Shown one piece after another: positions 52,149 through 62,318 of a stretch of DNA of 64,000 nucleotides; positions within the stretch are counted from its first letter, which is position 1, and the number at the start of each line of letters is the position of its first letter. This DNA is from Caballeronia cordobensis. GTDB taxonomy: Bacteria > Pseudomonadota > Gammaproteobacteria > Burkholderiales > Burkholderiaceae. A program made the position numbers and the translations under genes. Location of the stretch: NCBI RefSeq assembly GCF_001544575.2, contig NZ_FCNY02000025.1:40589-104588 (forward strand). Reading direction: 5' to 3'. The notes below the pieces were generated by a model. The model did no database searches. It saw only the letters and a list, made by a program, of their open reading frames with translations, and was not told the origin of the DNA.

Positions 52149-52901
52149 ATGCTGCTCATTCCGGCCATCGATCTTAAGGACGGTCAGTGCGTGCGCCTCA
52201 AGCAGGGCGATATGGACCAGGCGACCATTTTTTCAGAAGATCCTGCGGCAATGGCCCGACATTGGGTCGATCGCGGCGCGAGACGACTGCATCTGGTCGA
52301 TCTGAACGGCGCGTTTGCAGGAAAGCCGCGAAATGGCGATGCGATCCGCTCGATCATCGAAGAAGTGGGCAGCGAGATTCCCGTGCAGCTGGGCGGCGGC
52401 ATCCGCGATCTGGAAACCATCGAGCGCTATCTGGACGACGGTTTGTCGTTCGTGATCATCGGCACCGCGGCGGTGAAGAATCCAGGCTTCCTGCGGGACG
52501 CGTGCAGCGCGTTCGGCGGGCATATCATCGTCGGGCTCGACGCGAAGGACGGCAAGGTCGCCACCGACGGCTGGAGCAAGCTGACGGGCCACGAAGTCGT
52601 GGATCTCGCCCGCAAGTTCGAGGACTATGGCTGCGAATCGATCATCTACACCGACATCGGGCGCGACGGGATGCTTCAGGGCATCAACATCGACGCGACC
52701 GTGCGCCTCGCGCAGGCGGTGAAGATTCCGGTGATCGCGAGCGGCGGGCTGTCGAACATCGCGGACATCGAATCGCTCTGCGAGGTCGAGGGCGAGGGCA
52801 TCGAAGGCGTGATCTGCGGCCGCGCGATCTACTCCGGCGATCTCGATTTCACGGCCGCCCAGACGCGAGCCGACGCGCTGCGCGAACCGGACGGCGCTTA
52901 A
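52149..52901 (+). CDS. hisA: Phosphoribosylformimino-AICAR-phosphate isomerase HisA
   Basis: HisA performs the Amadori rearrangement of ProFAR, step four. The 250-residue TIM barrel starts LLIPAIDLKDGQCVRL with the catalytic Asp. It shows VQLGGGIRDLETIE, VGLDAKDG and the second catalytic Asp in YTDIGRDGMLQG, the two half-barrels echoing each other. hisF follows after 65 bases. Confidence 0.97.
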   Translation: MLLIPAIDLKDGQCVRLKQGDMDQATIFSEDPAAMARHWVDRGARRLHLVDLNGAFAGKPRNGDAIRSIIEEVGSEIPVQLGGGIRDLETIERYLDDGLSFVIIGTAAVKNPGFLRDACSAFGGHIIVGLDAKDGKVATDGWSKLTGHEVVDLARKFEDYGCESIIYTDIGRDGMLQGINIDATVRLAQAVKIPVIASGGLSNIADIESLCEVEGEGIEGVICGRAIYSGDLDFTAAQTRADALREPDGA

Positions 52902-52966
52902 CTATTCTCGCGGCGCGAGCATGGCCGGGCACGCCCGGCTGCTTCTACTTCGTGACACCACAGAAA

Positions 52967-53740
52967 ATGGCTCTCGCTAAACGCATCATTCCCTGTCTCG
53001 ACGTGACCGCTGGCCGCGTCGTGAAGGGCGTCAATTTCGTCGAATTGCGCGACGCGGGCGATCCCGTCGAAATCGCGCGCCGCTACGACGATCAGGGCGC
53101 GGACGAACTCACCTTCCTCGACATCACCGCAACCTCTGATCAACGCGATCTGATTCTGCCGATCATCGAGTCGGTGGCGTCGCAGGTGTTCATTCCGCTG
53201 ACGGTCGGCGGCGGCGTGCGCGCGGTCGAAGACGTACGGCGGCTGCTCAACGCGGGCGCGGACAAGATCAGCATGAATTCGTCGGCGGTTGCGAATCCGC
53301 AGCTCGTGCGCGACGCGTCGGACAAGCACGGTTCGCAATGCATCGTCGTCGCGATCGACGCCAAGCGCGTGTCGGGCGAAGGCGAAACGCCGCGCTGGGA
53401 AGTCTTCACGCACGGCGGCCGCAAGGCGACCGGCATCGATGCGATCGAGTGGGCGCGCAAGATGGCCGAATACGGCGCGGGCGAAATCCTGCTCACCAGC
53501 ATGGACCGCGACGGTACAAAATCGGGCTTCGATCTTGCCCTGACGCGCGCCGTGTCGGACGCGGTGCCCGTGCCGGTGATCGCGTCGGGCGGCGTCGGGT
53601 CCCTCCAGCATCTGGCGGACGGCATCGTCGAAGGTCACGCGGACGCGGTGCTCGCCGCGAGCATCTTCCACTATGGCGAGCACACGGTCGGCGAAGCCAA
53701 GCGCTTCATGGCCGATCACGGCATTTCGGTGAGGACGTAA
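52967..53740 (+). CDS. hisF: Imidazole glycerol phosphate synthase cyclase subunit HisF
   Basis: HisF closes the imidazole ring with ammonia from HisH, releasing IGP and AICAR. The 257-residue TIM barrel starts RIIPCLDVTAGRVVKGVNF, with the catalytic Asp in CLDV, LTVGGGVR, and the second Asp in LTSMDRDGTKSGFD. An open frame upstream belongs to hisA read in another frame. hisI follows 4 bases later. Confidence 0.97.
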   Translation: MALAKRIIPCLDVTAGRVVKGVNFVELRDAGDPVEIARRYDDQGADELTFLDITATSDQRDLILPIIESVASQVFIPLTVGGGVRAVEDVRRLLNAGADKISMNSSAVANPQLVRDASDKHGSQCIVVAIDAKRVSGEGETPRWEVFTHGGRKATGIDAIEWARKMAEYGAGEILLTSMDRDGTKSGFDLALTRAVSDAVPVPVIASGGVGSLQHLADGIVEGHADAVLAASIFHYGEHTVGEAKRFMADHGISVRT

Positions 53741-53744
53741 GCCG

Positions 53745-54149
53745 ATGAACGCAGAAGCCGGCTGGCTCGACAAAGTGAAGTGGGACGCGAACGGCCTCGT
53801 GCCGGTGATCGCGCAGGAACACACGACCAACGACGTGCTGATGTTCGCGTGGATGAATCGCGAGGCGCTCGCGAAAACCATCGAACTGAAACGCGCGGTG
53901 TATTTTTCACGCTCGCGCCAGCGCCTGTGGTTCAAGGGCGAGGAATCGGGCCACGTGCAGCACGTGCACGACGTGCGCCTCGATTGCGACGAAGACGTCG
54001 TGCTGCTCAAGGTCGAACAGGTATCGGGTATCGCGTGCCACACGGGGCGCCATTCCTGCTTTTTCCAGAAATTCGAAGGCACGGCCGAGAGCGGCGAGTG
54101 GGTCGCGGTCGAACCCGTGCTGAAAGACCCAGAAAGCATCTACAAATGA
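53745..54149 (+). CDS. hisI: Phosphoribosyl-AMP cyclohydrolase HisI
   Basis: HisI opens the adenine ring of PR-AMP, step three. The 134-residue zinc enzyme has VIAQEHTTNDVLMFAWMN, WFKGEESGH, the metal-binding RLDCDEDVVLLKV and GIACHTGRHSCFF. It is separate from HisE, unlike enteric bifunctional HisIE. Its stop overlaps hisE by ATGA. Confidence 0.97.
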   Translation: MNAEAGWLDKVKWDANGLVPVIAQEHTTNDVLMFAWMNREALAKTIELKRAVYFSRSRQRLWFKGEESGHVQHVHDVRLDCDEDVVLLKVEQVSGIACHTGRHSCFFQKFEGTAESGEWVAVEPVLKDPESIYK

Positions 54150-54514
54150 CGCAAGACACCACGCTGGACACGCTGTTGCGACTCGCTTCCATCATCGACA
54201 GCCGCAAGGGCGGCGATCCGGAACAATCCTACGTTTCTCGACTCTTTCATAAAGGTGACGACGCGATCCTGAAGAAGATCGGCGAGGAAGCGACGGAAGT
54301 CGTGCTCGCCGCGAAGGACGCGCGTCACGGCGGCGCACCGAAGGCATTGGTCAGCGAGGTCGCCGATTTGTGGTTTCATTGTCTCGTGACGCTGTCGCAT
54401 TTCGATCTGAGTCCCGCCGACGTCATCGCCGAACTCGAACGTCGCGAAGGCTTGTCGGGAATCGAAGAGAAAGCGCTGCGCAAGTCGCGCGAGCGCGAGC
54501 AGAACGGCGGCTGA
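54146..54514 (+). CDS. hisE: Phosphoribosyl-ATP pyrophosphatase HisE
   Basis: HisE hydrolyses PR-ATP to PR-AMP, step two. The 122-residue all-helical MazG-like protein has SYVSRLFHKGDDAILKKIGEEATE (acidic metal ligands in the EEATEV segment) and EVADLWFHCLV. Its start overlaps the hisI stop. It is the last his gene of the cluster. Confidence 0.96.
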   Translation: MTQDTTLDTLLRLASIIDSRKGGDPEQSYVSRLFHKGDDAILKKIGEEATEVVLAAKDARHGGAPKALVSEVADLWFHCLVTLSHFDLSPADVIAELERREGLSGIEEKALRKSREREQNGG

Positions 54515-54546
54515 CGAGCGTCTCGCATTTGCGAAGGAGGTCAAGC

Positions 54547-54939
54547 ATGAACCGGCCATACGAACCCTATCCGCCTGTCATTCAGAATTCGACCGATCCG
54601 GAACGTCTGCGCAATATTCGCACGTTTACCCATGTGCTTTATGCGCTGTACGCCGTCTATTGGCTGACGGGCGGGCTCACCGGCCTCGTCGCCATCATCC
54701 TCAACTACGTCAAGCGCAGTGATGCCGTCGGCACACCGTGCGAAGATCATTTCACGTGGCAGATCCGCACGTTCTGGTGGTCGCTGCTCGGGCACGTCGT
54801 CGGTTTCGCCTTGATCTGGGTGCTCGGCCTCGGCTTTCTGGTCATCGGTGCGACCTGGATCTGGACGCTTTATCGGATCATCAAGGGCTGGCTGTTCCTC
54901 TACGAGGGCAAGACGCTCGACGCGACCGCGTGGTTCTAA
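54547..54939 (+). CDS. Small membrane protein, DUF4870-like
   Basis: The 130-residue protein has a short hydrophilic N-terminus and about three hydrophobic helices (VLYALYAVYWLTGGLTGLVAIIL, then SLLGHVVGFALIWVLGLGFLVI, then WIWTLYRIIKGWLFL). The pattern resembles DUF4870/TMEM-type proteins often found beside his-HIT-tat genes in this group. Its function is unknown. GAAGGAGG precedes the ATG, a strong site, and the gene sits 32 bases after hisE, so it is co-transcribed. Confidence 0.85.
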   Translation: MNRPYEPYPPVIQNSTDPERLRNIRTFTHVLYALYAVYWLTGGLTGLVAIILNYVKRSDAVGTPCEDHFTWQIRTFWWSLLGHVVGFALIWVLGLGFLVIGATWIWTLYRIIKGWLFLYEGKTLDATAWF

Positions 54940-54970
54940 TCACATCCGACAACGAAAAACCGTCAAGTCC

Positions 54971-55333
54971 ATGAGCCAAGACACCTGTATTTTTTGCCGG
55001 ATCGCTTCCGGACAGCTTCCGAGCACAAAAGTCTACGAAGACGACGAATTTGTCGCGTTCAACGACATCAATCCCGCTGCGCCGGTGCACGTGCTGGTGA
55101 TTCCGCGGAAGCATATTGAAACACTTTCTCATTGCACAGAAAGTGACAGTCCGCTGCTTGGTAGAATGGTGAGTCTCGTCGGAAGGTTGGCGAAAGACCT
55201 GGGTGTGTCCTACACGGGGGGCGACACGGGTTTTCGCACGGTAATTAATACCGGACCGGGCGGCGGGCAGGAGGTGTATCACATCCACGCGCATTTGTTA
55301 GCCGGCGAGCGCCCGTGGCGCCGAATGGGGTAA
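54971..55333 (+). CDS. Histidine triad (HIT) nucleotide-binding protein
   Basis: The 120-residue HinT-like protein begins CIFCRIASGQLPSTKVYEDD, with two Cys that may bind zinc. It ends with the catalytic triad H104-I-H106-A-H108 in VYHIHAHLL. Such proteins hydrolyse nucleoside phosphoramidates. It lies between the membrane protein gene and tatA, a common order in betaproteobacteria. Confidence 0.94.
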   Translation: MSQDTCIFCRIASGQLPSTKVYEDDEFVAFNDINPAAPVHVLVIPRKHIETLSHCTESDSPLLGRMVSLVGRLAKDLGVSYTGGDTGFRTVINTGPGGGQEVYHIHAHLLAGERPWRRMG

Positions 55334-55398
55334 GCCGCATTCTTTGTCGGCATTCTCCTTTCCAATGAAATATTGGGCGAGCAGAATCGATAGTTGAA

Positions 55399-55421
55399 GC
55401 TGAGGCGATCTGCCTCGGCTC
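55399..55421 (+). repeat. Hairpin in the tatA leader
   Basis: AGCTGAGGC (55399-55407) and GCCTCGGCT (55413-55421) form a 9-base stem (one T-G pair) with a 5-base loop. A second weaker stem, CCCCG with CGGGG, follows near 55444-55463. There is no T run. Both lie in the 153-base gap between the HIT gene and tatA. Confidence 0.45.
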
Positions 55422-55486
55422 GGTCGAAAGGCCGATCTTCCGTCCCCGGTACCCAATTCGGGGCGGAATCACGGAGAGTTTTCATC

Positions 55487-55732
55487 ATGGGTTCGTTAAG
55501 CATTTGGCATTGGTTGATCGTTCTGTTGATCGTGGCGCTCGTCTTCGGCACGAAGAAGTTGCGCAATATCGGCGGCGATCTGGGCGGCGCGGTGAAGGGT
55601 TTCAAAGACGGCATGCGCGAAGGCGAAACGCCGGCCGATCGGGCGAACGCAGCCGACCAGCGCGAACTGCCGCGTAACGGCGCGGTGGACGTCGAGGCGA
55701 AGGACAAGTCCCGCTCGGGCGACTACCGTTAA
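55487..55732 (+). CDS. tatA: Sec-independent translocase subunit TatA
   Basis: TatA oligomerises to form the protein-conducting element of the twin-arginine pathway. The 81-residue protein has one N-terminal helix (SIWHWLIVLLIVALVFG), the FGTKKLRNIGGDLGGAVKGFK amphipathic region and a charged tail. CGGAGAG precedes ATG 55487 at 8 bases. Folded substrates encoded in this window include MsrP and the Rieske protein. Confidence 0.96.
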   Translation: MGSLSIWHWLIVLLIVALVFGTKKLRNIGGDLGGAVKGFKDGMREGETPADRANAADQRELPRNGAVDVEAKDKSRSGDYR

Positions 55733-55768
55733 TTCGGCCGCCGACCGCAACCATCCACTTCTCGTTCA

Positions 55769-56299
55769 ATGCTCGATCTCGGTCTGACCAAAATGGCGGT
55801 CATCGGCGTCGTGGCGCTGGTGGTCCTCGGGCCGGAGCGCCTGCCGGGTGTCGCGCGCACGGCGGGTGCGCTCTTTGGGCGCGCTCAGCGCTACATCAAC
55901 GACGTCAAGTCGGAAGTCGCGCGCGAAATGGAACTCGATGAGCTGAAGAAAATGCGCACCGAGTTCGAAACCGCGGCGACGAACGTACAGTCGTCGATTC
56001 ACGACACGCTCAAGCGCCACGAGTCGGAGTTGAACGATGCGTTCAAGGAAGGCTCGTCGGTCACACCGAGCATTGCGGGCGGCGAGGCGGATTTCGCCGG
56101 CAGCGCCGCATCGGACAAGCCTTGGGCCAGCACATCGACCTCGACGCCGGTGAAGCGCAAGAACTGGCGCGTCAAGCAAAGCGCGCTGCCCAACTGGTAC
56201 AAGCGCACGACCGCGCGCCGCACGCGGGTTCAGTCGGGCGCGGCGCGCGTCGCGCGTCACACGCCCGCCACGTTGCGCCGCCAGACGAAGTTCTTTTGA
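55769..56299 (+). CDS. tatB: Sec-independent translocase subunit TatB
   Basis: TatB works with TatC in signal-peptide recognition. The 176-residue protein begins MLDLGLTKMAVIGVVALVVLGPERLP, with the conserved Glu in the membrane segment turn (GPERLP) and the following amphipathic helix. The C-terminal half is basic and variable. It starts 36 bases after tatA. Confidence 0.95.
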   Translation: MLDLGLTKMAVIGVVALVVLGPERLPGVARTAGALFGRAQRYINDVKSEVAREMELDELKKMRTEFETAATNVQSSIHDTLKRHESELNDAFKEGSSVTPSIAGGEADFAGSAASDKPWASTSTSTPVKRKNWRVKQSALPNWYKRTTARRTRVQSGAARVARHTPATLRRQTKFF

Positions 56300-56349
56300 G
56301 CGAGCCGCGCTTCCATCCCATTTCCTTCCATGAATAACCGAGGGCCGGC

Positions 56350-57126
56350 GTGAGCGACCCGCAATTACCCAAAGAAGAGCCCGTCGAAGAGACGTTCATA
56401 TCGCATCTGGTCGAATTGCGCGACCGCATCATTCGCGCGGGCGCCGCGGTTATCGTCGTGTTCGTCTCGCTGGTGTACTGGGCGCCGGACATCTTCAAGC
56501 TGCTGGCCCGCCCGCTGATGCAGAACCTGCCGGCCGACGGCAAGATGATCGTCACCGACGTCACCGGCTCGTTCTTCGTGCCGATGAAGGTCACGATGCT
56601 CGTCGCGTTCGTCATCGCGCTGCCGATCGTGCTGTATCAGATCTGGGCGTTCGTCGCGCCGGGCTTGTATCAGCACGAAAAGAAGCTCGTCGCGCCGCTC
56701 GTGTTCAGCAGCTATTCGCTGTTCCTGTGCGGCATGGCGTTCGCGTATTTCGTCGTGTTCCCGACGATCTTCCGCGTGATGGCGCACTACAACGCGCCGC
56801 TCGGCGCGGAAATGACGACGGATATCGACAATTACCTGAGCTTCGTCCTGACGATGTTCATCGCGTTCGGCGTGACCTTCGAAGTGCCGATCGTCGTCGT
56901 GCTGCTCGCGCGCATGGGCGTCGTGTCGATCGCGAAGTTGAAGCAGGTCCGTCCTTACGTGATCGTCGGCGCGTTTGTCATTTCGGCGGTCGTCACGCCG
57001 CCCGATGTTTTCTCGCAGCTCATTCTCGCGATTCCGCTCGTGATTCTTTATGAGCTGGGCATCATCGCGGCGCGGCTGGTGGTCGGCAAGGAAGCGATCA
57101 AGAGCGGGGAAGCCGCGGCGGAATAG
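56350..57126 (+). CDS. tatC: Sec-independent translocase subunit TatC
   Basis: TatC is the six-helix core receptor for twin-arginine signals. The 258-residue protein has ETFISHLVELRDRIIRA (conserved HLxELR), the FVAPGLYQHEKK loop, the Glu-containing FGVTFEVPIVVV helix and the SAVVTPPDVFSQLILAIPLVILYE end. The start is GTG; no better ATG is near. A terminator follows. Confidence 0.96.
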   Translation: MSDPQLPKEEPVEETFISHLVELRDRIIRAGAAVIVVFVSLVYWAPDIFKLLARPLMQNLPADGKMIVTDVTGSFFVPMKVTMLVAFVIALPIVLYQIWAFVAPGLYQHEKKLVAPLVFSSYSLFLCGMAFAYFVVFPTIFRVMAHYNAPLGAEMTTDIDNYLSFVLTMFIAFGVTFEVPIVVVLLARMGVVSIAKLKQVRPYVIVGAFVISAVVTPPDVFSQLILAIPLVILYELGIIAARLVVGKEAIKSGEAAAE

Positions 57127-57176
57127 CGGCTTTGGGTGCGGCGAATCGTCGCGCCGAACGGTATGAATTCGGCATG

Positions 57177-57214
57177 AAAAAAGGCAGCTTCGAGCGATCG
57201 AAGCTGCCTTTTTG
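57177..57214. terminator. Bidirectional terminator between tatC and the degS-like gene
   Basis: AAGGCAGCTTCGA (57181-57193) and TCGAAGCTGCCTT (57198-57210) form a perfect 13-base stem with a GCGA loop, flanked by A runs on the left and T runs on the right. It separates convergent units. Confidence 0.95.
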
Positions 57215-57233
57215 TTTTACCGGACTCGCGGGG

Positions 57234-58457
<1,224 letters not shown>

Positions 58458-58477
58458 TTGAAGGGATAGAGGATTTC

Positions 58478-59224
58478 ATGGATCGGATCGAACTCGAATT
58501 GTATCTGAACAATCTGCTGGAAATCGGCCGCTTCAAGGACTATTGCCCTAATGGCCTGCAGGTTGAAGGCGCGCGCCGCGTGCGGAAGATCGCGACCGGC
58601 GTGACAGCATCGCTCGCCTTTCTGGAAGCCGCGGCGGAGTGGGGCGCGGACACCGTGCTCGTGCATCACGGCTACTTCTGGCGCAACGAAGCGCCGCAGA
58701 TTACCGGGCGTAAGCATCGGCGGTTGCGCACGCTGATTGCGAACGACATCAATCTTTTCGCTTACCATCTCCCGCTTGATTCACATCCGGAACTGGGCAA
58801 CAACGCGCAGATCGGCGCGCGGCTCGGGTTGATCGCGGACAGCCGTTTCGCCGATCAGGATCTCGGCTGGGTCGCGACGCTCGGCATGCCGCTTCCGCTC
58901 GAACACTTCAGCGCGATGGTCGAGAACGCGCTCGGCCGCAAGCCGCTCGTGTTCGGCGATACGGACAAGGAACTCCGGCGCGTGGCGTGGTGCACGGGCG
59001 GCGCGCAAGGTTACTTCGAAGACGCCATCGCGGCCGGCGCGGACGTGTATCTCAGCGGCGAAGTCTCCGAGCAGACCATGCATATCGCGGCGGAATCGGG
59101 TGTCGCGTACATCGCGGCCGGACATCACGCGACGGAGCGCTACGGCGTGCAGGCAGTGGGCGCGCATCTGTCCGAGCAATTCGATCTCGAACATGTTTTT
59201 ATCGATATCGATAATCCGGTTTAA
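58478..59224 (+). CDS. NIF3/YbgI-family dinuclear metal protein
   Basis: The 248-residue protein shows the family pattern: YCPNGLQVEG, a metal site in VLVHHGYFWRNE, AYHLPLDSHPELGNN, and a second pair in YIAAGHHATERYGVQA. Members form hexameric rings with two metals per subunit. Proposed roles include GTP cyclohydrolase-like chemistry, but the true function is unsettled. It stands alone between degS and petABC. Confidence 0.93.
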   Translation: MDRIELELYLNNLLEIGRFKDYCPNGLQVEGARRVRKIATGVTASLAFLEAAAEWGADTVLVHHGYFWRNEAPQITGRKHRRLRTLIANDINLFAYHLPLDSHPELGNNAQIGARLGLIADSRFADQDLGWVATLGMPLPLEHFSAMVENALGRKPLVFGDTDKELRRVAWCTGGAQGYFEDAIAAGADVYLSGEVSEQTMHIAAESGVAYIAAGHHATERYGVQAVGAHLSEQFDLEHVFIDIDNPV

Positions 59225-59325
59225 TGCACTATTAAGGCCTGTCGGCGATTATTGCCGTGTGCGGCTGGCTTAAATGAACGTTTCACGAGATTGCGCGAAA
59301 AACGTGGGGAAAACCCTGAAGCATC

Positions 59326-59345
59326 AATCACTTCGAGTGATTTTT
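59326..59345 (+). terminator. Probable terminator after the NIF3 gene
   Basis: AATCACT and AGTGATT form a 7-base stem with a TCG loop, followed by TTT. It is about 100 bases after the stop. The gap 59225-59442 otherwise holds a TATAAA (59413-59418) without a matching -35, and GGGGCG before petA. Confidence 0.55.
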
Positions 59346-59442
59346 GCTATTCGGCCCTTGTAAATGCCAACTCCATTCGCGCACACTAGCGGCGGAACGA
59401 CTGATGTGACGGTATAAATCCAACTCAGAAGTGGGGCGTGTG

Positions 59443-60063
59443 ATGCGAGACAAGGAAGAAAAACGCGTCGACGGCGGCCGCCGTACCTGGCTGATTGCGA
59501 CGACCGTAACAGGTGGTATCGGAGGTGTGGCGACGCTGGTTCCGTTCGTAGGTTCGTTTGCGCCGTCCGCGAAGGCCAAGGCGGCGGGCGCGCCGGTCGA
59601 GGTCGATATCAGCGGACTCAAGCCCGGCGACATGATGACGGTCGCCTGGCGCGGCAAGCCGGTGTGGATCGTGAACCGCACCGACGAGATGCTGGCCGAC
59701 GTCAAGAAGGCCGACAACGAAGTGGCCGACCCGCAGTCGAAGATGGAATTTTCGATGCCGTTGCCGGAGTACTGCAACAACGAGTTCCGGTCGCGCGCCG
59801 ATCACAAGAACATTTTCGTGGCGGTTGCCGTGTGCACGCATCTGGGCTGCACGCCGACGCCGCGCTTCACCGAAGGTCCTCAACCCAATCTCCCCGATAA
59901 CTGGCCGGGCGGCTTCCTGTGCCCGTGCCACGGCTCGACCTACGACATGGCCGGCCGCGTCTTCAAGAACAAGCCCGCGCCGCAGAACCTGGACATTCCT
60001 CCGTTCATGTTCACCTCCGCGACGCAACTCGTGATCGGCAAGGACGAAAAGGGAGAGGCGTAA
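59443..60063 (+). CDS. petA: Ubiquinol-cytochrome c reductase Rieske iron-sulfur subunit
   Basis: PetA is the 2Fe-2S subunit of cytochrome bc1. It moves between quinol site and cytochrome c1. The 206-residue protein has a twin-arginine leader (GGRRTWLIATTV) that stays as membrane anchor, and the cluster motifs CTHLGC and CPCHGS. ATG 59443 follows GGGGCG; an upstream GTG (59431) is possible. petB starts directly after the stop. Confidence 0.96.
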   Translation: MRDKEEKRVDGGRRTWLIATTVTGGIGGVATLVPFVGSFAPSAKAKAAGAPVEVDISGLKPGDMMTVAWRGKPVWIVNRTDEMLADVKKADNEVADPQSKMEFSMPLPEYCNNEFRSRADHKNIFVAVAVCTHLGCTPTPRFTEGPQPNLPDNWPGGFLCPCHGSTYDMAGRVFKNKPAPQNLDIPPFMFTSATQLVIGKDEKGEA

Positions 60064-61446
60064 ATGGCGACCGCAGAAAAGGAAGTCGAGACGACGGGGC
60101 TGGTCGGCTGGATCGACCGCCGGTTCCCGATGACGTCGACGTGGAAGAAACACGTATCCGAATACTACGCGCCGAAGAACTTCAACTTCTGGTACTTCTT
60201 CGGCTCGCTCGCGCTGCTGGTGCTAGTAAATCAGATCGTCACTGGCATTTTCCTGACGATGAACTACAAGCCCGACGCGACGCTCGCGTTCGCATCGGTC
60301 GAGTACATCATGCGCGAGGTGCCGTGGGGCTGGCTCATCCGCTACATGCACTCCACGGGCGCGTCGATGTTCTTCGTGGTCGTCTATCTGCACATGTTCC
60401 GCGGGCTGATGTACGGGTCGTACCGCAAGCCGCGCGAGCTCGTGTGGATTTTCGGCTGCGCGATCTTCCTGTGCCTCATGGCCGAAGCGTTCTTCGGCTA
60501 TCTGCTGCCGTGGGGGCAGATGTCGTTCTGGGGCGCGCAGGTGATCGTGAACCTGTTCTCGGCGATTCCGTTCATCGGGCCGGATCTGTCGCTGTGGATT
60601 CGCGGCGACTATGTTGTGTCGGACGTGACGCTGAACCGCTTCTTCGCGTTCCACGTGATCGCGATTCCGCTGGTGCTGATCGGCCTCGTGGTCGCGCATC
60701 TGGTCGCGCTGCATGAGGTCGGCTCGAACAATCCGGACGGCATCGAGATCAAGGCGAAGAAGGACGCGAACGGCATTCCGCTCGACGGCATTCCGTTTCA
60801 CCCGTACTACTCGGTGCACGACTTCATGGGCGTGTGCGTGTTCCTGCTGATCTTCGCGGCGATCATTTTCTTCGCGCCGGAGATGGGCGGTTACTTCCTT
60901 GAAGCGAACAACTTCGTGCCGGCGAATCCGCTGCAAACGCCGCCGGAAATCGCGCCGGTGTGGTACTTCACGGCGTTCTACGCGATGCTCCGCGCGACCA
61001 CCGATCCGTTCAAGATCGTGCTGATGATCGTGATCGCGGCGCTCGCGCTGCTCGCGCTTTTGCGCGCGCGCGGCAAGTGGCGTCTCGGCCTGCCGGTGCT
61101 CGCGGTGCTCGTGCTGATTTTCATGGCGCTGACGGAGTCGAAGTTCTGGGGCGTGGTCGTGATGGGCACGGCGGTCGTTTCGCTGTTCTTCCTGCCGTGG
61201 CTGGACAGGAGCCCGGTGAAGTCGATTCGTTACCGGCCGCTTTTCCATAAAGTCTTCTATGCGATTTTCGTGTTCGCGTTCCTGTTGCTCGGATTCCTCG
61301 GCACGCGACCGCCATCGCCAGCCGCGACGCTGATCGCGCAGATATGCGCGCTGATCTACTTCGCATTCTTCCTCGGCATGCCTTTCTGGACGCCGCGCGG
61401 CAAGTTCAAGACGCCGCCTGAGCGCGTGCACTACAAACCTCACTGA
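60064..61446 (+). CDS. petB: Cytochrome b of the bc1 complex
   Basis: PetB carries the two b haems and the quinone sites. The 460-residue protein has eight to nine helices. His pairs lie in YMHSTGASMFFVVVYLHMFRG and in RFFAFHVIAIPLVLIGLVVAHLVALHEVGS, and a PEWY-like Qo element reads APVWYFTAFY. The C-terminal region after ~330 has extra helices, as in many betaproteobacteria. It abuts petA (TAA then ATG). Confidence 0.97.
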   Translation: MATAEKEVETTGLVGWIDRRFPMTSTWKKHVSEYYAPKNFNFWYFFGSLALLVLVNQIVTGIFLTMNYKPDATLAFASVEYIMREVPWGWLIRYMHSTGASMFFVVVYLHMFRGLMYGSYRKPRELVWIFGCAIFLCLMAEAFFGYLLPWGQMSFWGAQVIVNLFSAIPFIGPDLSLWIRGDYVVSDVTLNRFFAFHVIAIPLVLIGLVVAHLVALHEVGSNNPDGIEIKAKKDANGIPLDGIPFHPYYSVHDFMGVCVFLLIFAAIIFFAPEMGGYFLEANNFVPANPLQTPPEIAPVWYFTAFYAMLRATTDPFKIVLMIVIAALALLALLRARGKWRLGLPVLAVLVLIFMALTESKFWGVVVMGTAVVSLFFLPWLDRSPVKSIRYRPLFHKVFYAIFVFAFLLLGFLGTRPPSPAATLIAQICALIYFAFFLGMPFWTPRGKFKTPPERVHYKPH

Positions 61447-61469
61447 GCGCACGTCCGGAGACAAATACG

Positions 61470-62225
61470 ATGAAAAAATGGCTCTCTACAATATCGATGA
61501 TCGCCGCGGTGCTGTTCGCGTTCGCGGCGGCGCCCGTGCACGCGGAGGAAGAAGCGGTGCTCGATCGTGCGCCCGATAGCTCGGACAATCTCGCGTCCTT
61601 GCAGCACGGCGCTCAAATCTTTGTAAACTACTGCCTGAACTGCCACAGTGCGAATTTGATGCGGTACAACCGGCTGACCGATATCGGCATCAGCGAAAAG
61701 CAGATCCAGGAAAATCTGCTGTTTTCGACCGACAAGGTCGGCAACACGATGTCGATCGCGATGCGCCCGGAAGACGCGAAGGCGTGGTTCGGCGCATCGC
61801 CGCCGGATTTGTCGGTGGAAGCGCGGGCGCGCGGCAAGGACTGGCTCTATACGTATTTGCGGAGTTTCTACCGGGATCCGGCGCGGCCGACCGGCTGGAA
61901 CAATCGCGTGTACGAAAATGTCGGGATGCCGCATGTGCTGTGGACGCTTCAGGGTATCCGCGATGCCAAATTCGAGACGGATACGGACGAGCACACCGGC
62001 GAAAAGGTAAGAAGATTCGTGGGTTACACTCAGGTTACACCTGGTGCCATGTCATCCGTGGATTATGATTCAAGTGTAGCCGATCTCGTTTCGTACATGT
62101 CGTGGATGTCGGAACCCGCGCAGCAGACGCGCAAGCGGCTCGGCGTCTGGGTTCTGCTGTTCCTGGCGCTCTTGAGTTTCCTCGCGTGGCGCCTGAACGC
62201 GGCATACTGGAAAGATATCAAATAG
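61470..62225 (+). CDS. petC: Cytochrome c1 of the bc1 complex
   Basis: This is the membrane-anchored c-type haem subunit that passes electrons to soluble cytochromes such as c4. The 251-residue precursor has a Sec signal peptide ending VHA (about residue 25), haem motif C55-LN-C58-H59, an axial Met region near the NVGMPHVLW segment, and a C-terminal helix (RLGVWVLLFLALLSFLAW). Its haem is attached by ResB-CcsB. Confidence 0.96.
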   Translation: MKKWLSTISMIAAVLFAFAAAPVHAEEEAVLDRAPDSSDNLASLQHGAQIFVNYCLNCHSANLMRYNRLTDIGISEKQIQENLLFSTDKVGNTMSIAMRPEDAKAWFGASPPDLSVEARARGKDWLYTYLRSFYRDPARPTGWNNRVYENVGMPHVLWTLQGIRDAKFETDTDEHTGEKVRRFVGYTQVTPGAMSSVDYDSSVADLVSYMSWMSEPAQQTRKRLGVWVLLFLALLSFLAWRLNAAYWKDIK

Positions 62226-62318
62226 CGCGCCCTCGACGGCGTGGGTCGGCGCGACGGCGTTCCCCGGAAGGGAGCGCCGCGGCCGGCCCTTCGAGTTTAC
62301 TGAAGGAACTTTAAAAAC

